Assembly (NCBI GenBank): GCA_021234155.1
Contig: JAJEKV010000058.1
Span: 4,848,600-4,912,599, forward strand
Source of the DNA: Isoetes taiwanensis
Taxonomy: Eukaryota > Streptophyta > Lycopodiopsida > Isoetales > Isoetaceae
DNA length: 64,000 nucleotides
Direction of reading: 5' to 3'
Numbering within the stretch: the first letter of the stretch is position 1; each line of letters opens with the position of its first letter. Under the pieces are notes generated by a model, which saw nothing but the letters and a program-made list of their open reading frames with translations, did not search any database and was not told where the DNA came from. A program made the translations under genes and the position numbers. Positions 56,822-64,000 of this stretch are shown piece by piece.

Positions 56822-59121
56822 CTAGTTATGGTGCCCGGCGTTGCCGAGCTTTAGTAATAATGTGAAGAGGTTGTTGTTTCATTGTTGGCTAGAATAGACA
56901 ATGTCGTTTAGAGGGGTAAAGTGTAATATAGAGGAACGCTGTAAGATTCATTGATAAAGACACTAAACCATTGCACAGGAAACTATGAATTTGATTTGAT
57001 GTTATTATATGATTTTACCGAAAAGGATTACCATAGAAAGCTATAGGAATTTATGTTGGAACGGAAAATAACAATGGTTATAGTTGAAGTTATGTATGCT
57101 CATCTTTGGTTTAGAGGGAGATAGTGGCATTTTGTGTTAGTCGTTATTTTATTTGGTTGAGTAGGACTTGAAGGTTTTCTTGGAACATTTAGAACCTTGA
57201 AAGATGGGGAATGTCAAACAACTCTAGGTTTTTGTTGATCTACTTCTTGAGCGCTACATTGAAAAATATCTATAAAATTATGAGTTTAGAATAGTAATTT
57301 GTACTCGAACTGCCTCATTTAATGTAGTCTGAAATATGTCCCGACGTTAAGAGTCATATTGTGATATTATATTGGATTGTTGTACTACTCAAGGAACGCC
57401 AATATTTGGTTGCTGCAGGTTATACTTTTAGTGATTATACCGCATTTGTGAAGGTGGGATAGATGCCGGCATGTGGTGCTCCATGCTGTTTGACTTGCAA
57501 GAGAGATGTTTAGATCATTATTTATGTGGATGGTGGGACTATTAGTGAAGAACTTTCTAGAATGGAATAAAGTTGTAGAGGATAGAGATGTTATGCATGT
57601 AATTGCCATTTAACAAAATACATGATACCTATGATAACTGTAATATTTTTTACAAAAAGAAACACAATAGATGCAGAGAATTTCCTTTCAATAGAATACA
57701 TTGCAGCTGTTCAAATGAAATCCTGGCATAAACTATCTATTGACTGCCATCTTAATAACTATTGATATGCCGTCGACGAACTTGGTCCTCCTTAGTTCGG
57801 GGACCTTAGTTTGGGGACACTACAATGAAGTACAATACAATAAATGGATGAAAATAAATGTCAAAGGCAAATTATCAACATACTATAAGAAGCAAATTAG
57901 AAACGTACTATTGTTGTACCTCTAAATGTGGATAATGGATTTTGATCATCTCTATATTTTGTGTATGTTCATTTCAGTCCGCTTGATCAAATTGGATAAT
58001 GAGTTTCTGAATCTTTGATTTGTCATTTTGGAAGCATTTGAAACAATTGTCAGTAAGACGTAAATGAAAAGGTGTTCAACAAACATCCTACCTCGATAAT
58101 GTTTTTGTTTGAGATGTTCAGCAAACATCCCAACCTCGATAATGTTTTTGTTTGAGAGTACAACTTTGTACTCATACTTAGCCTTCTCAAACATTGCATT
58201 ACTTTTTGTTTACTCTTTTGTCGGGTACATTTATCTTCACCCCTCTTTTGTCTAGGTTATTGAGAATACCATGTTGTTGGATGGTAACATTAAAAGTCTT
58301 TGATACAACGAACCATTATTAAAAGTCTTGATACAACGAACCATTTCATTGTTTTAAAACAATCCTCAGTTTAGAACAATCCAGTCAATTCCTGATGCTG
58401 CATTCTTTGGTTGTTTGTGACTCAACCAGCAATGTGTATAGCATATGGGGTATATGGAGATATTGTCATTCTGGAAATATTTACAACACCTGCCAGTAAG
58501 AACTAAAGGAGATGTTTATCATTCAGCCTTCTTGAACATTGCCACAGCTTTTTTGTTTACTCTTTTCTCTAACCTGTTGTACTGACTGTTAGAAGATTTC
58601 ATAATCTTTAACTTCTAACTTTGATGGATCTAGCCATAAATATTTTTAGTAAATCAAAGTTGAATGCAATAGATATATACCAAACTGATCAAACAGCTAA
58701 CCATCGACAACAAATTTGAAAGCAGCAAAGAAAACCTAGGAAAATGACAAAGACAAAACTATCTTTTTTGCTAAAAAGTTTTTCTGGTAGCATAAGATAC
58801 ATGTACAAATTTAAGTGGAAATTGGGCCAATCTTGGAGCACCCAAAATGTACATGCTGAAAAACCCTAAGGTATATTGATTCCACGGAGGATCCATTTAC
58901 AGAGGCAGCAAGATTCAGAATACGAATTCCAACTCAGAAAGAATCAATCAAAACCTTACCGTCGGCATCTTTATAGAAATGCATCTTGCAATATTCTTGG
59001 GCCCTGAACAAACATGCATTTGCAATGACACAGGCCACCAGCCTTTATTGAATTCATTGGGGGATCACAACTGTGAACATTCTAGCATATTCTTTCTTTA
59101 ATATAGATAGATAGATAGATG
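56822..59121 (-). mobile_element. Candidate non-autonomous Helitron, minus strand
   Basis: The 3' end on the minus strand is clear: hairpin GCTCGGCAACGCCGGGC (about 56849-56833), then CTAG (56825-56822) followed by T. A candidate 5' end is the TC of TCTATCTATATTAAAG near 59100-59121, preceded by A. AT-rich starts of this form are common in plant Helitrons. No Rep/helicase ORF, so non-autonomous. The 5' limit is speculative; the 3' limit is well supported. Confidence 0.48.
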
Positions 59122-62100
59122 GTAATTAAGTGAAATCCAAAGTTGAACAAATGGGATGACACTAATGAAGTATCACAATGCCAAAACTTCTAAACAATGG
59201 GTTGTAAATAAATCAAAAGTTTCTAGATCTGAACTTCTACTCAATATAAGTGCTAACCTTGACAACATATGAAAATATCTAATATTACGCAATCTTGCAT
59301 AAGCATGGTCCATGGACATACATTGGCAACTCTAGTAGCAAAACCTCTATAATTTTTCTATGAACAATATTATGTCACTCTGTCTCAAACAGATGTAATC
59401 TTCAATAAATAACAAAAATGTTTAAAGAGAAAAGATTAGAGAATGAGCAGGAAAAATGTGGGTACCTTTTAGAGGCCGAAAATTGAATTGTATTTGGCAG
59501 TACATACGCCACTCAAAGTCGCTTACCAGAATTACCAGAATAGATATGACTCTTCGAATGTGAAAAGATCCCCTGGTCCGTGTTTGTTGCCACAACTCCT
59601 CTAGAGATATAGCTTAAAACATGTTAGTACGCAAGAAAAATAGGACTTAATTTGCATGAAATGCAATGGCTAATCTGCACAAAATGCGCATTGCAAAGAC
59701 TATTTCCTTGTATATGCATTTACACTTACTTCTAAGGATGGTGCTCCAACATTTGCTCTGCAATAAGATCACCTTTGCAATAAATCACCTACGTAGTAAG
59801 ATCAACCATGCCAGGACCCTCAGCGATTGCAAAGCTGCCAAATGATACGAAGCAAATGAAAATCAGTGGCATTGATAAATCGCTATCTTTTAAGGACAAA
59901 CCTAACCTCCAAGACCATAGAGAGTTCGCCTGAGAGAGTAAACAACCATCCATGGCAGTGATTGCAACTGCATACTGGTACTGGAGCTACATATATCATT
60001 CTTTTGGCAAAAGCCTCAGCACCCTCAGTTCATGAAACATGAAAGCTTCTTGATCTTTTGCTGCAAGAGAGGCTCTAACCCTGCAAATGAAAACAAAGAA
60101 TTAGGCTGTTGCTGCATGTTTAGAAGTTAAATAAAGGAAGGACATAAGTAAAATAACAAATAAATTTGCCAAAGAGAGCAACCGTCTAAAGATGGCGATC
60201 CTTTATGATTACCAAAATGCAAAGCGCATAAAAGGATGTCTCCAAAGACATGCAAAATTCCTAATTATAAGGCTTGTAAATAACGAAGCTTCAGACATTG
60301 TGAAGACTCACCAAAACCCAAGAAGAATTCTTGTGAAGCCTTCAAAGGAATATTGCACAGTGCAGAATAAAATAGTGCTTGAGCATATCTGCAAAAACAA
60401 CTAACATAAACATTCTCATGTACAAAAATACAAATATATGGAATACAGAATAAGATCATGAATCAATGGTTGCTTAGGCTTTTACCTTCTAGCAATTACT
60501 TGTATAGAATCTGCAAGGCCATAATATAAGGCAATAAAAAACATTATATACAGCTGACGGATGGCTCTGTAGCTCAAGGTTTTGGCAGAAACAATCATGT
60601 GGGTTATATAACAAAGATGTCTAATCTGGACTTGGAAGTTATAGATATGCAGATTGCAAGAACCCCAATTGAAGGACTGCCTGCAGAGAGCCCTGGAGAA
60701 TATAAAGAGATCTATAGATTTGTCTATCATCACACTTACCTGTGAAAAGCCATTTGGAAGGCAAACCACCAAAATCTGAGTATTTTCATGTGCATGATCA
60801 AGTCACATGTGTGAAGTGTTGCAGGTTCACCTACGATGATCTATGTGACACAACAGTAAGAAATCAACAGCAGTCAAATCTCTGGAAAGAAAAAGCTAAT
60901 AAAGTACCTAGAAACTTGCAAATTTGAATCAGCAGCGTCATGAGCTCCAACTATAGCTTCAATATGCCATGGAAACTACAGGGATTTGCAACAGGACATC
61001 GAGCTGTAAAAATAGCAGATTGGAGTGGCCAAAATTTCATGCCTCCTACACCCGCATTGATATATCCTGGCGCCCTACGCAATATCCAGCAAGGAATACG
61101 GGTTTTCTGAGATTTGTGGCATGTATGCGAGCTGCTGGCACCGCCCAGGAATATGGGTTAGCGAGATGCTGGCACCGCCTGCTACTACCAGATATATCAA
61201 CGGAAGGATAATGATGATTACGAAAAGCCCCATGGATTGTTTGAAAGAAGACGTGTCTTCCATGCCGACCCTTCACCAGGAATTTCCGTCGCAGCTGGAA
61301 ATCGCCTCTCAAAATCATGCAAAGGGCAAATTTCTGATTTTTGGGTCATCGGAAACATTTCAGGCAGTCAAATAACCCCATAATCTTAGAAAATCGACTT
61401 AAAAAGGAATTCCAAAAATATTTTCTGCCAAGCCGGAAAATCCCAAATTAACAATGTTGATAATAATCGACGTAACCTTGTTGACTAAAAGTCGCTTTCA
61501 AACTTCCACTTTAACCCATTCTACTTCTACTATGACCTAATATAAGTAGTAGAGTTACTTTCTTTATTTAAGACATCTGGTTGATGTGATAGTGAACATG
61601 GCATGGCGTAGTAAGCAAACATGCTTAAAATATTCCTACCCTCGTTGCGGGGATTCTAGTGGTGGGATTCTGTCTGGCATTGGCACCATAGCTGTGCAAT
61701 CAAAATGTCTGGACCTGCCCCTTATAAAGATTTTGAAGCTTTTTTTTGGTGGGTTGTTTTCCTCTGATACTCAACCATCTCATTTTTCTCCAGTTCAAGC
61801 TAAATTGAAATGGAATACCTCGTGAAATCAAAGAAAAATCAAAGAAAAATCGGTTGATGCACTTTTGGATCGAATCAAGCTCAATAAATGGTGAAACCCA
61901 TGCAGTACGCATGTAACTGCACATAGTAGGTTGGTCTTACCATCTGATAGAATCCCATAATGTGTGATATTGTTTACCACTATCACGCATACCATTGCAG
62001 GAATACCATAAGCCAGGCAAGCATTCTAACTTCAAAAATAATTTCATAATAAAAATAGTTAAGTTTTAATATTTCTTTGAAGGACGTCAAACTTATTAAA

Positions 62101-62280
62101 AGTCCAAGCCAAACGACAAATAGAGCTGCACATGCAGGGTTAAAATCCCAGAGGATAATCATGATCCACTGAGTAGGACCACCAGCCTATGCATAAGACA
62201 ACATACATAACTAAATCTCAAAGATCAATTGTCGCTTGGCAAGAGCAAGAAAAGAGCAATGGTAGGCCTTAGCAATTCTA
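59122..62280. other. Weak exon-like segments, gene not resolved
   Basis: On the minus strand, 60580-60486 reads L-Y-I-M-F-F-I-A-L-Y-Y-G-L-A-D-S-I then a GT donor. 60400-60310 reads Y-A-Q-A-L-F-Y-S-A-L-C-N-I-P-L after an acceptor. 61263-61078 is open with a hydrophobic stretch (L-F-V-I-I-I-I-L-P-L-I-Y-L-V-V). They might belong to one membrane-protein gene, but I do not recognise a family and splice phases are unverified. Confidence 0.25.
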
Positions 62281-64000
62281 TCTTGAGCATCCTGGAGGAC
62301 AGCGGCAGCAAGAATATCCAAGCCCTTAAAAAAATGTAGTCTTATGTGCTTCTAGATAGACCACAACAACCATCTTGACGTTAAATGAAAGATACAGTTT
62401 TGTAGCTTATGAATGGTTCGTCGCATAAAAGGTATATTTATATAGTTTTTTTGCAATGGTTTTCATATGATTTAATGCATATATTTAGTTCTATAGAGTG
62501 CGCCCATCATTTTTACTGGCTGAGCATTTGTGTATATATTTTTCTTTCTGTATTTTTATACTAGTATGGGCAAAAGTGCATGCACACATCGAGCAACTCT
62601 TGTTTAGGGTTGTTTTCTTTTCCTACATAGCGTTGTACGATTGGCGCAGAATGCAACCTAAGTTGCTATTACGTTGTGGCCCAGTGCTTTTGATCCAGGA
62701 AGCTCGGCTTCTGGTGCAAGTCTAGGTGTAGGTTTATATGCGCTCTCTGGCCGTGAGGATACATGGAGTTATCTCTATGCAAATAGGTATTGTTATGTTG
62801 AGGCATCCAGTTCTGCTTTTAGACGATCCATCCATGCCATAATTCTAAATCCGGCCTTCTGCCTGTGCCAGAAAGTCCGGCTTTCTGCCTGGAATTTGTG
62901 TTTGTCTAGTACAGCAACCAAAGGCCATGGAACTCGGGGGTTCTTGTGTTTGTCTAGTACAGCAACCGAAGGCCATGGAACTCGCACAGAAGCATAGGCT
63001 ACATCCAGTAAAAAAATTTATGAGGTTAAATATATCAAATTCTAAACTTGAATGTTTCTTAACATCCATGCTATACCTGTGTTCCCAAGGTATTTCAAAT
63101 GGATCTGCTAATCATCAAATTGTCTGGATTTGGTAATGCTCAAAACGACTAGAAAGCTTCCCAAGGTATTTCTGAATGGTTTTGCTAAAACTCAAATCAA
63201 CTGGGTCTTCTAATGCTCAAACTATTGCATCTGGCTGGATCTGCTAATGCTCAAAACGACTGCATCTAGCCTCAGCTGTAGAAGCTCAAAGTATCCAAGT
63301 AACTAGTCTGTCACATGAATAATCTGGTTTTCTAATCTCTTAAGAAATCTTTCTATTTTTCTAGATCATATTCCCAGTGTTTTAGTCATCTCTATAGGCT
63401 ATTCTAAATAAGTCTCTGGTTTCTGATGCTTGTACATGCCATGGAATATTGCAAACTGGTTTGAGCTATTTTGTTACATATATCTCGAGTTGTCGTAGGC
63501 TCTTTCATATTTTCGCTCACTTCTTTACAGAAATAAAAAATGTTGAAGGCTTGGTGGATCTATCCAGGACGAAGTGTATGATACAGAATAGGTGTTGCAG
63601 ATCTCCCTTTAATCAGTGTAGTTGGTCAGAATGTTACATATTTTTTTGGAATGCATAACATTGCGGTGATTTTATGAGCTACAAGTTCGAGGAGTCTAGT
63701 GATTGCAAAGTGGAATATTCAATGCATTTTGCGTTCGGCATAGAATGCAAATTCATTTCACATAACAGTGGACTGGCAAGACTTCTATTGCGTTGCCTGG
63801 AATACATGATGCTGCAGCATTATATTGCCAACATGAGTAGCTATTCTTATTTAATAACCATATTAGGATTTGTTGCCTTAGGTAATTGTTAGCCTTTGTT
63901 GCTTTAGATAAGATTATGTTATCTGGAAAAAGGAGACGAGACATTAGCAGGCAACAAGACAACAATTTTGAATTTTCTTGGATGCGGATCTTCAAGTGCC
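62281..64000. other. No supported gene
   Basis: Short ORFs only. A 49-base unit with GTTTGTCTAGTACAGCAACC is doubled at about 62898-62990, and CTGCTAATGCTCAAA-like phrases recur at 63105-63280. Confidence 0.45.

Overview
The window looks like nuclear DNA of a land plant, probably a seed-free vascular plant (fern or lycophyte) with a large, repeat-rich genome. Plant origin rests on one intact four-exon Golgi glycosyltransferase gene (GT47 exostosin type) and on genomic fragments of cellulose synthase, a MATH-BTB (BPM) protein, a GH31 glucosidase, a MAPR/cytochrome-b5-like protein, adenylosuccinate lyase and a PPR protein. The fern/lycophyte guess rests only on the DUF7869 gene and the type of repeats, so it is tentative. 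The background is AT-rich with GT-AG introns.

Region 1-32 kb is a nest of duplications. Bases 1-4691 and 23756-30416 are near-identical inverted arms around a 19-kb spacer. The left arm runs off the window start. A single-exon kinase gene sits just outside the right arm (30768-31832) and a second copy lies in the spacer (14345-15403). The spacer also holds a transposase-like DUF7869 gene with one in-frame stop, an ORF1-only LINE-like retroelement with a (TTCC)n tail, a 360-bp satellite, a decayed LINE reverse transcriptase and a Helitron 3' end. The right arm carries a 2-kb insertion, absent from the left arm, with fragments of two host genes.

Region 32.6-40.5 kb is one DNA transposon of about 7.95 kb with terminal inverted repeats (TIRs). 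It has a frameshifted transposase-like gene on + and exon-like segments of a second gene on -.

Region 41-49 kb is a gene-fragment graveyard: BPM, the 3' exons of a GH31 gene, a MAPR exon and the 5' exons of CesA. The CesA piece lies in a second member of the element family that carries host fragments in the right arm. The two share both end modules but have different cargo.

Region 50-64 kb has a 1-kb dispersed repeat, the intact GT47 gene (51837-55116, minus), a candidate 2.3-kb Helitron and about 4.9 kb in which only weak exon-like ORFs are visible. The genes form no pathway. The common theme is duplication, capture and decay by several transposon classes around two host-type genes, the kinase pair and GT47.
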